Positions 25,480 to 34,988 are shown, counted from the stretch's first letter. The stretch: 64,000 bases of DNA from Methylorubrum salsuginis (GCF_900114375.1 NZ_FOSV01000025.1:1-64000), one strand, 5' to 3'. Made by a program: numbers and translations. The notes: generated by a model not told the origin, from the letters alone.

Positions 25480-26130
25480 TTAGGGGCGACATCCCCCGAG
25501 GAAGAACTCGACGGCGCGCTTCACGGCAACCCGCTTGACGTGGGTCAGTTCTGCCCGTTCCAGCCCCAGGACCGCTCGGTCGACCGGCGGGCGAATGGCC
25601 AGGTTCAAGAAGCAATCGGCGGCGAAGCGGATATCGGGAACGGTGATCTCGCCAGCCTCGACGGCCTGCTCAAGACATCTCTCGATCAGGGAATGAAGCC
25701 GTGACTGCCCGAAGTCGTTCATCGTCAGGGCGAATTGCGGGAAGCGCATCGCCTCGGCCGTGATGATGCGCTGGAACGCGATGACATTCGGCGTCAATGC
25801 GACCTTCAGCGACGCAACGGCGATCCGGTTGAGGCAGTCGCTCGCCGATCCGACATGACCTGCCTCCCGCTCGATGGTGGGGATGCACTCATCGATGAAG
25901 CGCAGGAAGACGGCCTCGAACAGATCGGCTTTCGAATTGAAGCGGACGTAGAAGGTCTTCTTCGAGATCCCCGCGGCGGCCACGATGCTGTCGATGCTGG
26001 CCGCCTCGAATCCTTCGGCCAGGAAGATTGGCATCGCGGCATCGAGGATGCGCTGGGTCGCCTCGCCCTCCGTGCCGCGAGCGGGACGCCCGGGGCGCCG
26101 CGCGCTCGTCAGTAGCGTCTCACTCGACAT
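25480..26130 (-). CDS. TetR/AcrR-family regulator of the efflux operon
   Basis: 216 residues from the ATG at 26130, though the frame is open to 26271. N-terminal helix-turn-helix: QRILDAAMPIFLAEGF, ASIDSIVAAAGIS, KKTFYVRFNSKADLFEAVF, which is textbook TetR. The ligand domain resembles AcrR-type proteins with a C-terminal TetR_C domain. It is divergent from the EmrAB-NodT-type pump with a palindrome in between, so it most likely represses the pump and perhaps itself, with release by a pump substrate (inference). Confidence 0.85.
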   Translation of the reverse strand: MSSETLLTSARRPGRPARGTEGEATQRILDAAMPIFLAEGFEAASIDSIVAAAGISKKTFYVRFNSKADLFEAVFLRFIDECIPTIEREAGHVGSASDCLNRIAVASLKVALTPNVIAFQRIITAEAMRFPQFALTMNDFGQSRLHSLIERCLEQAVEAGEITVPDIRFAADCFLNLAIRPPVDRAVLGLERAELTHVKRVAVKRAVEFFLGGCRP

Positions 26131-26152
26131 GATCCGTTGCCATTTCTGCCTG

Positions 26153-26179
26153 ACGGAAACGTAGCAGGTACTTTTCCGT
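26153..26179. promoter_or_regulatory. Inverted repeat, candidate TetR operator
   Basis: ACGGAAA at 26153-26159 and TTTCCGT at 26173-26179 form perfect 7-base arms around a 13-base spacer, 23 bases upstream of the TetR start and in the region shared with the pump promoter. Confidence 0.5.
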
Positions 26180-26322
26180 GAAGGAAGGGCCCCGTACGAT
26201 ATGGGCCGACCTCCCGAATGTGTGTTGCAAACGCCCGTTCCCGGATTCCAGTTGCAAGCGACCGATGGCACCTATAAGGAACGAAACCGTATTGTTTTCT
26301 ATGATCCAGGACTTGCAGCGCG

Positions 26323-27630
26323 ATGGCCGAAGGCGAACGGGACACCGGGTCTGGATCTGCCGACGATAGCCAACGGCGCGAGGACGACCTAGGTGGATCG
26401 AGCCGGGACCGCCGGAGCCCGGAGCAGGAGCGACGGACGTCGGGGGGCAACGGCGACGGAGCTATGGAAGGAGACGCGGCCGCGTCCTCGCCGCTGAGGA
26501 AAACCTGGGTGAAGGTGCTTCTCGCCGTGACCGTGGTCGCGGTCTTCGTCGGCGCCGGTATCTGGGGATGGCGGTACTGGACCGTCGGGCGCTTCATCCA
26601 AGAAACCAACAACGCCTACGTCAAGGCCGACCAGGTGACGGTCTCACCCCAGGTCTCGGGGTACGTTTCCTCGCTGCCGGTGTCGGCGAACCAGGTCGTG
26701 ACTGTTGGCCAGATCCTGCTGACCATCGACGACGGCGAGGCGCGGGCGAGGCTCACGGAGCAGCAGGCCCTGGTCGACGTGCGCCAGGCCGACGTCGCCC
26801 GAGCGGAGACCGAGCTCTCGCGGCAGCAGGCGCAGATCGACCAGGCCAAGGCGCAACTGTCCGCCTCGCAGGTGACCGCGAAGTTCTCATCCGATCAGGT
26901 CCGGCGCTACAAGCCGCTCGCCGCGTCGGGCGCCGACACCGTGGAGAAGCTCGACCAGTTCCGCAGCCAGGCCGAGCAGAACGACGCACAGGTCGAGGTC
27001 AATAAGGCCCAGTTGCTGTCGGCCATGAAGCAGGTCGACTCCCTGAAGGCGGCGGTGGTCCAGGCCAAGGCGGCGGTGGACCAAGCCCGCGCCGGGCTGC
27101 TCCGGGCCCGCATCGACATCGGCCACGCCACGATCAAGAGCCCCATCGCCGGCCGGGTCGGCGACCTGACCGCCCGGGTCGGCCAGTACGTCCAGGCCAG
27201 CACGCGCCTGATGAGCGTCGTGCCCGTCGAGGACCTCTACATCGACGCGAACTTCAAGGAGACCCAGATCGGCCTGATGCGGATCGGGCAGCCGGTGACG
27301 ATCTCGGTCGATGCCCTCTCGGGGAGGGATCTGCAGGGGCGCGTGGCCAGCTTCTCGCCGGGCACCGGCGCCCAGTTCGCGCTGATCCCGCCGGAGAACG
27401 CCACGGGCAATTTCACCAAGATCGTGCAGCGCGTGCCGGTACGCATCCGGTTCAAGGCCGGTGCGGAGGCCCGCAAAGTGCTGGTCCCCGGCCTGTCCGT
27501 CGTCGTCTCGGTCGACACCCGCGCCGCACGGGCCGAGGAGGAGGACGAGGAACCGGTCGAGGAGCCGGTCGCGCAGGTCGGCCCAGGCGGACAGGTCGGC
27601 CGTTCCCGCTCGGCGGGCGCAAGGCCATGA
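26323..27630 (+). CDS. emrA: HlyD/EmrA-family membrane fusion protein
   Basis: 435 residues. A long hydrophilic N terminus (1-58) precedes one membrane anchor (WVKVLLAVTVVAVFVGAGIW). The periplasmic part then has FIQETNNAYVKADQVTVSPQV at the start of the lipoyl half-motif, a long coiled-coil hairpin (about 135-250) and IKSPIAGRVGDLTARVGQYV, the closing lipoyl motif, then a beta barrel. It bridges the inner-membrane EmrB pump and the outer-membrane channel. A second start, ATG 26464 with GGAG upstream, would drop the hydrophilic tail. The C terminus is rich in Glu and Val and the stop overlaps emrB. Confidence 0.88.
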   Translation: MAEGERDTGSGSADDSQRREDDLGGSSRDRRSPEQERRTSGGNGDGAMEGDAAASSPLRKTWVKVLLAVTVVAVFVGAGIWGWRYWTVGRFIQETNNAYVKADQVTVSPQVSGYVSSLPVSANQVVTVGQILLTIDDGEARARLTEQQALVDVRQADVARAETELSRQQAQIDQAKAQLSASQVTAKFSSDQVRRYKPLAASGADTVEKLDQFRSQAEQNDAQVEVNKAQLLSAMKQVDSLKAAVVQAKAAVDQARAGLLRARIDIGHATIKSPIAGRVGDLTARVGQYVQASTRLMSVVPVEDLYIDANFKETQIGLMRIGQPVTISVDALSGRDLQGRVASFSPGTGAQFALIPPENATGNFTKIVQRVPVRIRFKAGAEARKVLVPGLSVVVSVDTRAARAEEEDEEPVEEPVAQVGPGGQVGRSRSAGARP

Positions 27631-29174
27631 GCGGACACCCCACCCCGCCCGCCAAGGCCGATGCCGCCGCCTGGCTCGCGGTCGCGGCAGGGACCATCGG
27701 CGCCCTGATGGCGACCCTTGACACCTCCATCGTCAACGCGGCCCTTCCAACCATCCAGGGCGAGATCGGCGCCAGCGGCTCGGAGGGAACCTGGATCTCG
27801 ACGGCCTACCTCGTCGCTGAGATCATCATCATCCCGCTCACGGGATGGCTCGAACGCGTCTTCGGCCTGCGCAACTTCCTCGTCGCCTGCACCATCCTGT
27901 TCGTCGGGTTCTCGGTGCTTTGCGGGGTGGCGACCAATCTCGACATGATGATCATCGGTCGCGTCGGCCAGGGCTTCGCCGGCGGCGGCATGATCCCGAC
28001 GGCGCTCACCATCGTCGCCACGCGCCTGCCGCCGGACAAGCAGCCCATCGGCGTCGCCCTGTTCGGAATGACGGCGGTGCTCGGCCCGGTCGTCGGTCCC
28101 ATCATCGGCGGCTGGCTCACCGAGAACGCCAGCTGGCACTACCTGTTCTTCATCAACGTCCCCATCGGCCTTGGCCTCCTCGTGCTGCTGTTCGTCGGCC
28201 TGCCGCACGAAAAAGCCCATCCGGCGCAAGTGCTCGAAGGCGACTGGTTCGGCATCCTCGGCCTCGTCATCGGCCTCGGCTGCCTCACCGTGGTGCTGGA
28301 GGACGGCCAGCGCGAGCAGTGGTTCGCCTCGAACCTCATCGTCTCGCTGAGCGTCGCGGCGACCTTCGGGTTCGTCCTGCTCGCCATCGGGCAGTTCACT
28401 GCGAAGACACCCGTCATCGACATGAGCATTCTGCGCACGCGGGCGTTCGGCAGCGTGTTCCTGATGAGCTTCGCGGTCGGCGGCGGCCTCTACGGCATCC
28501 TCTACCTGATCCCCCAGTTCCTCTCGCAGGTGCCACGCTACAACGCCGAGCAGGCGGGCCACATCGTGCTGCTGTCCGGCGTCCCGACCCTGATGATGCT
28601 GCCGTTCTTCCCCATCCTCATCCGCGTGATCGACGTCCGGATCGCGGTGGCCCTCGGCTTGGTCTTCTACGGCTGGAGCTGCTTCCTCGATTCCGGACTC
28701 ACCACCGAGGATGCCGGCGGCCAGTTCGTGGTCTCCCAGCTCCTGCGCGGGGTCGGACAGGGCTTCGCGCTGTTGTTCCTTAACCAGGCAGCAACGAGCT
28801 CTGTCCCGCCGGAGAAGGCGAACGACGCCTCCGGCCTGTTCAACGGAGCGCGCAACCTCGGCGGCTCCTTCGGTCTCGCCCTGATCACTACCCTGCAGGA
28901 GCGACGCAGCGACCTCCATACCGACCGCCTGCTCGAATCCGTGAACGCCAATTCCGTCCTGGCGCAGGACCGCCTGAACGCGATGGGCGGTGCCGGAGGG
29001 CCCGACGGCATGCGCCAGGCCCTCGCCGGCTTCAAGCAGGTCATCGACGCCCAGGCCCTCGTGATGACCTTCTCCGACCTGTTCTTCGTCTTCGGCGTGA
29101 TCATGCTGGTCGTCATCCCGCTCGTCCTGTTCCTGCGCCCGCTGCCCAAGGGCGGCCCGGTCGCGATGCATTGA
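27627..29174 (+). CDS. emrB: DHA2-family MFS drug efflux pump (EmrB)
   Basis: 515 residues with fourteen predicted membrane spans. LDTSIVNAALPTI in the first span is the DHA2 signature D-T-[ST]-I-V-N-x-A. GRVGQGFAGGGMIPTAL, GPVVGPIIGGW and a C-terminal NGARNLGGSFG complete the EmrB/QacA pattern. It exports hydrophobic compounds using the proton gradient. It overlaps emrA by ATGA and is followed 7 bp later by the channel gene. Confidence 0.9.
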   Translation: MSGHPTPPAKADAAAWLAVAAGTIGALMATLDTSIVNAALPTIQGEIGASGSEGTWISTAYLVAEIIIIPLTGWLERVFGLRNFLVACTILFVGFSVLCGVATNLDMMIIGRVGQGFAGGGMIPTALTIVATRLPPDKQPIGVALFGMTAVLGPVVGPIIGGWLTENASWHYLFFINVPIGLGLLVLLFVGLPHEKAHPAQVLEGDWFGILGLVIGLGCLTVVLEDGQREQWFASNLIVSLSVAATFGFVLLAIGQFTAKTPVIDMSILRTRAFGSVFLMSFAVGGGLYGILYLIPQFLSQVPRYNAEQAGHIVLLSGVPTLMMLPFFPILIRVIDVRIAVALGLVFYGWSCFLDSGLTTEDAGGQFVVSQLLRGVGQGFALLFLNQAATSSVPPEKANDASGLFNGARNLGGSFGLALITTLQERRSDLHTDRLLESVNANSVLAQDRLNAMGGAGGPDGMRQALAGFKQVIDAQALVMTFSDLFFVFGVIMLVVIPLVLFLRPLPKGGPVAMH

Positions 29175-29181
29175 GCCCGCC

Positions 29182-30666
29182 ATGATCCCCAACACCCTTC
29201 TGCGCGGCGTGCTGCCCGTGACGGCGGCACTCCTCGGCGGCTGCGTCGTCGGCCCGGACTACGCCGGTGCGCCGGACGTCGCACCGCGCGCCGAGGCCGG
29301 TGCGCCGTTCATGCGCGGCAACACGGTTCGAAACGCCGTCGCCGTCGATCCACCGGCCAGGTGGTGGACGGCACTGCGCGATCCGGTCCTGAGCGACCTC
29401 GTTGAGGAGGCCCTCGCCTCCAGCACGAACGTGCGGATCGTATCGGCGCGGCTGCTCCAGTCCCGGGCCGTGCTCGGCCAAAGGACGGCGGACCTCGCGC
29501 CCAGCATTTCCGCGCGCACCTTCGCGCTGAACAACCAATTGCCGGTCCGGGACTTCGCCGGAAGCGGAGCCGTCGTAGCAGGAGCTGCGGTCCCGAAGTC
29601 GCTGAACATCGACCTCTACAACGCCAGTTTCGACGCGACTTGGGAAATCGACATCTTCGGCGGCAAGCAGCGCGCCATCGAGCAGGCCGCCGCTCAGGGC
29701 GAGGCCGCCGAGGCGGCCGTGGCGGACGCGCAGGTGCAGGTCGCGGCCGAGGTGGCGCAGGCCTACGTGACCCTCCGCGGAGCCCAGAGGCGCCTCACAT
29801 TGACCCAACGTGCGGCTACGCTTCAGCGCGAGGCGGTTGGCCTCAGTCAGCAGCGCCTGGCCGGTGGGGCCGCCTCGTCGCTCGATGTCGAACGCCTGCG
29901 CACCCAGTTCGAGACGACCGCCTCGCAGGCGCCGGCCTTCCAGGCGCAAGTCGATCAGTCCCTGAACCAGATCGCGGTGCTGGTCTCCCGCGAGCCCGGT
30001 GCCGTCGATGCGGTGCTGAGACAGCCCCGGGCCGTGCCGATGCCGCCGCGCGTCGTGGCCATCGGCGACCCCAGCGCCATGATCAGGAGGCGGCCGGACA
30101 TCCGGCGGGCGGAGCGGCAGCTCGCGGCGGCCAACGCCCAGATCGGCCAGTCCGTGGCGCGCCTGTTCCCGCGGGTGAACCTCATCGGCAACGCCGGCTG
30201 GGTCTCGCCGAACATAGGCTCCATCGGCTCACTGGCGGCCTCGACCTATAACCTCGGGCCGACCCTGTCCTGGAGCGTCCTGGATTTCGGCCGGACACTG
30301 GCGCAGATCCGTCAGTCCGAGGCGGGCGCCGACGAGGCGCTGGCCCAGTACGAGCAGACCGTGCTGCAGGCGATGCAGGACGCCGAGACCTCGCTGTCGC
30401 GCTACGGCAACCAACGCACCACCGTCGCCCGTCTGGCCCGGGCCAGCGCCTCGGCCGGCAAGGCCTCGATGCTGACCGACCAGCGCAACACGGCCGGCAC
30501 CATCAGCACCATCGACGTGCTTGACGTCGAGCGCCAGCGCCTCCAGGCCGAACAGAGCCTCGCCCAGGCTCAGGCCGATTACACCAACGCCTACGTCGCG
30601 CTTCAGAAAAGCCTCGGCCTCGGTTGGGGGCTCGGTCCGGAGCGCGTGGCTCTCGACGTGCGGTAA
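29182..30666 (+). CDS. NodT-family outer-membrane efflux lipoprotein
   Basis: 494 residues with a lipoprotein signal, MIPNTLLRGVLPVTAALLGGC, with Cys at 21 or so in the lipobox LLGGC, then VVGPDY. Two repeats of the TolC-type fold follow, each with long helices (for example QAAAQGEAAEAAVADAQVQV and QYEQTVLQAMQDAETSLSRY). It is the outer-membrane duct of the pump and is co-transcribed with emrAB. The three genes make a complete tripartite exporter. Confidence 0.88.
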   Translation: MIPNTLLRGVLPVTAALLGGCVVGPDYAGAPDVAPRAEAGAPFMRGNTVRNAVAVDPPARWWTALRDPVLSDLVEEALASSTNVRIVSARLLQSRAVLGQRTADLAPSISARTFALNNQLPVRDFAGSGAVVAGAAVPKSLNIDLYNASFDATWEIDIFGGKQRAIEQAAAQGEAAEAAVADAQVQVAAEVAQAYVTLRGAQRRLTLTQRAATLQREAVGLSQQRLAGGAASSLDVERLRTQFETTASQAPAFQAQVDQSLNQIAVLVSREPGAVDAVLRQPRAVPMPPRVVAIGDPSAMIRRRPDIRRAERQLAAANAQIGQSVARLFPRVNLIGNAGWVSPNIGSIGSLAASTYNLGPTLSWSVLDFGRTLAQIRQSEAGADEALAQYEQTVLQAMQDAETSLSRYGNQRTTVARLARASASAGKASMLTDQRNTAGTISTIDVLDVERQRLQAEQSLAQAQADYTNAYVALQKSLGLGWGLGPERVALDVR

Positions 30667-30815
30667 GTGCAATCCCCCATCATCGGATCGCGTGTCCGAC
30701 GCCCCCCAGGACACGCGGTGCGACGGTCGGCCCGTGCGAAAATCCTTCCCCGCACGGGTCGGCCGTTCAGCCCCACCGTCCCAAGACGGAAACGCCGGTC
30801 GAAACGAGAGCTTCC

Positions 30816-32009
30816 ATGTCACCCACCAAACGCCTCGTGACAAGCCGGTCGGCACTCGTTTCCGCCCTCGTCGGATCGCTCGGAGCTTGCGCCTCGGTTC
30901 CCCGCATCCCCTACGGGGCGAGCGAGTCCGCCGCGGCCGAGATCGCCGGTATACCCGGTGCCCGCGCCTACTCGGACGCATCCGTCGGGACCTTCGCTTC
31001 GATGCTGTCGAATGCGTCGGGACGCAATCGCCCGTTCTCCTACCTCGCCTTGTCGGGCGGAGGCGGCGACGGTGCCTACGGGGCGGGCATCATGAACGGG
31101 TGGACCGCCACCGGCACCCGACCCAAGTTCAGCCTCGTCTCGGGCGTGAGCACGGGGGCGCTGATCGCCCCGTTCGCCTTCCTTGGTCCCGCCTACGACC
31201 CGATCCTCACGGAGATCTACACCAGCGGCGTCGCCGAAAACCTGGTGAAGGATCCGAGCGTCGTCAACGTGCTCTTCGGCTCCGGCCTCTTTGGTGACGA
31301 CCGCCTGCGGGACCTCGTCGGGCGCTACGTCACGCCTGACCTGCTCACTGCCGTCGCCATCGAGCACGCCAAGGGCCGTCGCCTGCTGGTCGTGACCACC
31401 AACCTGGACGCCAAGCGGGCGATGATCTGGAATATGGGAGCCATCGCCGCCAGCGGCGCACCCAACGCCCTGGCCCTGTTCAGGGACGTGCTCACCGCCT
31501 CCGCCAGCATACCGGCCGTATTCCCCCCGCAGCTCCTCGACGTCCGGGCGGGGAACCGAAACTTCCAAGAACTTCATGTCGACGGCTCGGTGACGACGCC
31601 GGTCTTCACGGTGCCGCAGGCTTTCATGGTGGGGGATGGGCGAGCCGGCGTGGCTTCGCGCAAGTCCGACATCTACGTGCTGATGAACGGCAGGGTCGAG
31701 CCCGAGTTCGAATTGGTCGGCAACGACTCCCTGTCCATCGTCGAGCAGACCGTAGCGACCGGAAGCCAAGCCCGCAGCCGCGCGAGCCTCGCGGCGACCT
31801 ACGCCTTCTCGCAGGCGCACCGCATCGGCTTCCACCTCACCTACATCGACGAGGGCGCCCCCCGCACCTCGACCGCGCGCGGCTTCGACACGGCCCACAT
31901 GCGCAGCCTCTACCAAGCTGGCTACGACAAGGCCCGGGCCGGATCGGCATGGCGTGGGGACGTTCCCGTCTCGCCGCTGGCGTCCAAGGTCATCGCATCA
32001 GCGAACTGA
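30816..32009 (+). CDS. Patatin-like phospholipase, probable lipoprotein
   Basis: 397 residues from the ATG at 30816. The N terminus reads SALVSALVGSLGACASVP, with LGAC as a likely lipobox. LALSGGGGDGAYGAGI is the oxyanion G-G-G-G motif, SGVSTGALI the nucleophile GxSxG and HVDGSVTTPV the Asp of the Ser-Asp dyad. Patatin enzymes release fatty acids from membrane lipids. It begins 149 bp after the NodT gene and could be transcribed with the pump or independently. The longer frame back to 30624 overlaps NodT and is rejected. Confidence 0.82.
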   Translation: MSPTKRLVTSRSALVSALVGSLGACASVPRIPYGASESAAAEIAGIPGARAYSDASVGTFASMLSNASGRNRPFSYLALSGGGGDGAYGAGIMNGWTATGTRPKFSLVSGVSTGALIAPFAFLGPAYDPILTEIYTSGVAENLVKDPSVVNVLFGSGLFGDDRLRDLVGRYVTPDLLTAVAIEHAKGRRLLVVTTNLDAKRAMIWNMGAIAASGAPNALALFRDVLTASASIPAVFPPQLLDVRAGNRNFQELHVDGSVTTPVFTVPQAFMVGDGRAGVASRKSDIYVLMNGRVEPEFELVGNDSLSIVEQTVATGSQARSRASLAATYAFSQAHRIGFHLTYIDEGAPRTSTARGFDTAHMRSLYQAGYDKARAGSAWRGDVPVSPLASKVIASAN

Positions 32010-32054
32010 CCCGCTCCCCACCAGGGAGACCGTCATCAGCACACATGGATTTCC

Positions 32055-32426
32055 ATGGCCCCGCATCGAACGATTGCATGCCTTTGGCTCTGCTGCCTGC
32101 TGGTCGGACCAGCGAACGCTCCGGCCCAGGCAAGCGTTGCTCCCGAGGTCAGGGGATGGGTATCCGCCCTCGTGGCCAAGGTGCAAGCCGCCGGGAATGC
32201 CGACGGCATCCCGCGGAACAGGCGACGCACCGGGGTCGTCGACCTGAGGATCGTGGTCAGTGCGGATGGAGCGCTACGAGACGTTTCCGTTGCAGGACGT
32301 CCACTGTCGCGTGCGGATGAAGAGGGCGTCATCGCCGCGGTGAGGTCCGCAGCTCCCTTCGCGCGCCCTCCCGATGCCCTCCTTACGCCCGAGGGGACAG
32401 TGGAATTACGCTTCCAATGGAATTGA
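32055..32426 (+). CDS. Secreted TonB C-terminal-domain protein
   Basis: 123 residues with a signal peptide (to about residue 25, PAQA). The body has VDLRIVVSADGALRDVSV, then ADEEGVIAAVRSAAPFARPP and VELRFQW: the TonB_C fold without a membrane anchor linker. Such stand-alone domains occur in the periplasm of alphaproteobacteria; whether it energises a receptor is doubtful. Follows the patatin gene by about 45 bp on the same strand. Confidence 0.68.
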   Translation: MAPHRTIACLWLCCLLVGPANAPAQASVAPEVRGWVSALVAKVQAAGNADGIPRNRRRTGVVDLRIVVSADGALRDVSVAGRPLSRADEEGVIAAVRSAAPFARPPDALLTPEGTVELRFQWN

Positions 32427-32521
32427 CCCGACGGCGATGACGCGTCCCATACCCGGCTGGAACCTACCGCAGGTGCTGGGACATTATGCAACGGCCAACC
32501 TCTGCGTTGTCGCGATCCTGA

Positions 32522-32818
32522 GAGATAGGGCTGGCCCTCAACCTGCCGCTGGTCGCTCTGGCGGCGATCCTCTACGGCGCCGGCAACGGAATCTTCTCGA
32601 TCGCACGGGGCACCGTGCCCCTGGCGCTGTTCGGCCCGGAGCGCTACGCGCCGCTGCTCGGCCGCTTGGCGCGGCCGGGTCTGGTCGCCCAGGCCCTGGC
32701 CCCGCCGCTCGGCGCCTACGCCCTTGCCCATGGCGGCGCCGACACCACGTTCGCCCTGCTCGCCGGCCTGGCCCTGCTCAACGTCGCCCTGGTCGGGGCG
32801 TTGTGGCGGGCACGCTGA
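32522..32818 (+). pseudogene. C-terminal fragment of an MFS transporter
   Basis: Frame reads LALNLPLVALAAILYGAGNG, then SIARGTVPLALFGPE and three further hydrophobic helices to a stop: the last four spans of a major-facilitator transporter. No start codon or N-terminal part lies upstream; the frame enters from unrelated sequence. Left by deletion next to the recombinase repeat. Confidence 0.65.
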
Positions 32819-32983
32819 CCACGGCAGAAGTTATGAGCATTTCTAGTGCGTTTAGGACGGACTCATAACGGACTGACAGCGCCGGTAATGTCCGCTAGCC
32901 CCCCCATCCGGTCCTTCAGCGACAGCGCCGCGAATGTCTGCTTGGGGTCATTCGGCACCCTTGGGGGAGACCATTTTACTGGC

Positions 32984-33010
32984 ACGCCGCGGCCATTTCG
33001 ACCGCGGCGT
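32984..33010. repeat. Palindrome beside the recombinase gene, copy 1
   Basis: ACGCCGCGG and CCGCGGCGT, perfect 9-base arms with a 9-base loop, just past the recombinase stop. The arms are identical in copy 2. Either a terminator of the minus-strand gene or a recombination site. Confidence 0.6.
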
Positions 33011-33015
33011 CCGGT

Positions 33016-33645
33016 TCAGATCTCGGTTTGCTCTGAGAGGATCAGCGCGTCGTCAACCTCAATGCCGAGATAGCGAACCGTGCTCTCCAGCTTGGTATGG
33101 CCAAGGAGCAATTGGCAGGCTCGGATATTGCCGGTGCGCTTATAGACCAGTGCGACCTTCGTGCGGCGCAGGCTGTGCGTGCCGAACGCCGAAGGGTCCA
33201 GGCCGATCAGGGCAACCCAACGGTCGACCAGGCGACTGTAATGCCGCGTCGTAAGATGCTCTCCGAGTCGACTCCGGCTTGGAAACAGCCAGTCGCCAGC
33301 TTTCAACCTGCGCGCAGTCAGCCAAGCCGCGAGAGCCTCGCGCGTCGGTTCGGTGATCTCGAACGGGACCGGCCTGCCGGTCTTGCGCTGGCAGACGGTC
33401 GCTCGGAGACGCACGGCGTCGCCCAGGTAGATGTCGCTCACGCGCAGGCCGACGAGATCACACCCGCGCAGCTTGCTGTCGACGGCGAGGTTGAACAGGG
33501 CGAGGTCTCGCGTGCGGTTGGCGAGCTGTAGGCGCGTGCGTAGGGCCCAGATGTGCTTCGGTTTCAGCGGCGGTTTGGGGCCGACGATACGCTCGCGGTT
33601 CCAGGGAACACGCGGTTTTGTGGAAACGGTAACGACTTCGGGCAT
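33016..33645 (-). CDS. Small tyrosine recombinase (phage-integrase family), copy 1
   Basis: 209 residues from ATG 33645, no arm-binding domain. Catalytic set: Arg in SKLRGCDLVGLR, HSLRR (H-x-x-R), LLGHTKLEST and Tyr in RYLGI. The closing ALILSEQTEI is shared exactly with copy 2. Such small integrase-like genes act on a specific site, perhaps as a mobile unit on their own. I chose MPEVV rather than the upstream ATG because that is where copy 2 begins. Differs from copy 2 at only a few residues. Confidence 0.82.
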   Translation of the reverse strand: MPEVVTVSTKPRVPWNRERIVGPKPPLKPKHIWALRTRLQLANRTRDLALFNLAVDSKLRGCDLVGLRVSDIYLGDAVRLRATVCQRKTGRPVPFEITEPTREALAAWLTARRLKAGDWLFPSRSRLGEHLTTRHYSRLVDRWVALIGLDPSAFGTHSLRRTKVALVYKRTGNIRACQLLLGHTKLESTVRYLGIEVDDALILSEQTEI

Positions 33646-34090
33646 GACAGGCTCCTGGGTTGAGGAGCTCGTCATGAGGAACCCGATGCTGCCGCTGAGC
33701 CCAATGTCGAATGACGGCTCTCTGCAGCGAAAGCCGACATTGGCGCCGGCGGGCCTGGATCCCCGCTCCAGACCCATTGCCGACCCTGGGGAGGTCTGCT
33801 TCGGGGCGGCTTCGTGGAGGCCGGCCTACGACCGAAGTGGGTGGATTTCTGCCTGTCCGCTCCCGGGCGACGATAGACGAAAGCGGACCTCATCGGCGCG
33901 ATCTGGGGCGAAGCGTGGTGAGACGGCCCCCGCTTTATCGCCGATGTTTGCGATCGTGCGACGTTCGCCGTGAGGGCCCCCCGCCGCGCTGAAGACCGCG
34001 CTGTTGTGCGCGGCCCTACGCCCCTATGCCTGGGAGGCGGGCGAAGCGAGCCGGCGCGTCGCGTAGTCGCTCCGCCGGACCCAGTCCCGA
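33646..34090. other. Intergenic after recombinase copy 1
   Basis: 445 bases. The first ~150 belong to the repeat unit; the rest is G-rich with no gene recognised. Confidence 0.45.
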
Positions 34091-34789
34091 TCAGGCGGTC
34101 TGAAGCGCACTCAATTCCTGAAGGCCGCCGCCATCCGCATAAGCGAGGCGGAAGCTCGGGCGCGCCTTCCAGCGCTGCCAGAACTGGTCGAGCTGCTCGT
34201 AGCGCTCATCCAGCGGGGTCGCGACCGGACCGAACTTCGAGAACGCGATCGCCGTGCACAGCGTGATGTCGGCGAAGGTCGGGTGCGCGCCACCGAGTAT
34301 CCAATCCCGCCCATCCGACAGATGCCGGTCGACGAGGCCGGCATGGGAAAGCGCCTCCTTGCGACAATGCTCGCCCCATTGCGGGTTGCTAGTCAGTTCC
34401 AGCTTCGGCCCAAGGCCCTGGTGGAGCACGTGGAACAGTGTCGTGAGCCGGTACAGGATCTGCACCCAGATCCGGTCGTTCCACATCACGTCCTGTGCCT
34501 GCTCCAATGCGCCTTCGCCCAGGATTTTGCGGCCCGGGAAGCTCTCGTCGAGGTAGCGTGCGATTGCGACACTCTCGGCCAGATAACCGCCACCCGGCAG
34601 CTCAAGGGTCGGGGTCTCACCCCACGGATTGCGCTTGAGATGTCGCCAGCCGCGCTGCTCACCGCCCGGTGCCATGTCGAGCACACGCTCCTCGACATGC
34701 TGCGCGATACCCTTCTCGTGCATGAACAGGCGCACCCGCTGCGGGTTCGGGAAGGCTGACGGCGAAGTGTAGAGGGTAAGCTTGTCCAT
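34091..34789 (-). CDS. Glutathione S-transferase
   Basis: 232 residues. N-terminal thioredoxin-like half: LTLYTSPSAFPNPQRVRLFM, NPWGETPTLELPGG and LAESVAIARYLDESFPG (the E-S pair binding the glutathione gamma-Glu). The C-terminal helical half includes WILGGAHPTFADITLCTAI, the conserved N-capping box of GSTs. It conjugates glutathione to electrophiles. It opens a block of detoxification enzymes; no operon partner on its strand. Confidence 0.88.
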   Translation of the reverse strand: MDKLTLYTSPSAFPNPQRVRLFMHEKGIAQHVEERVLDMAPGGEQRGWRHLKRNPWGETPTLELPGGGYLAESVAIARYLDESFPGRKILGEGALEQAQDVMWNDRIWVQILYRLTTLFHVLHQGLGPKLELTSNPQWGEHCRKEALSHAGLVDRHLSDGRDWILGGAHPTFADITLCTAIAFSKFGPVATPLDERYEQLDQFWQRWKARPSFRLAYADGGGLQELSALQTA

Positions 34790-34988
34790 AATTCCTCAGC
34801 GGAGCGTGCTTTCGACGTCACCACATGTGGGGTTGGTTTTGAGCGGCAACAGAGGGACGCAAACGTTGGCTTCGTGCCTGCTCCCCACCCTGCCGAACGT
34901 GCCGGAGGTCCGGCGAACGACCGCTTTGGAGAACCGCATCCAGTTCTTTAGGTGGGGTACAGCGACGACGGAATTCGCGACCAAACGG

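Larger units (their letters stand above)
32945..33800. repeat. Recombinase repeat unit, copy 1
   Basis: About 850 bp strongly similar to 55268-56123, in the same orientation. The similarity covers GGGTCATTCGGCACC, the palindrome, the recombinase gene and about 120 bases before its start, and fades on both sides. Edges are approximate. Confidence 0.72.

Noticed and set aside
27237..29195. 652-residue open frame on the minus strand opposite emrB
   Set aside because: Antisense to a clear EmrB; its Asp/Glu/His/Gln-rich composition is the mirror of GC-rich membrane-protein codons.
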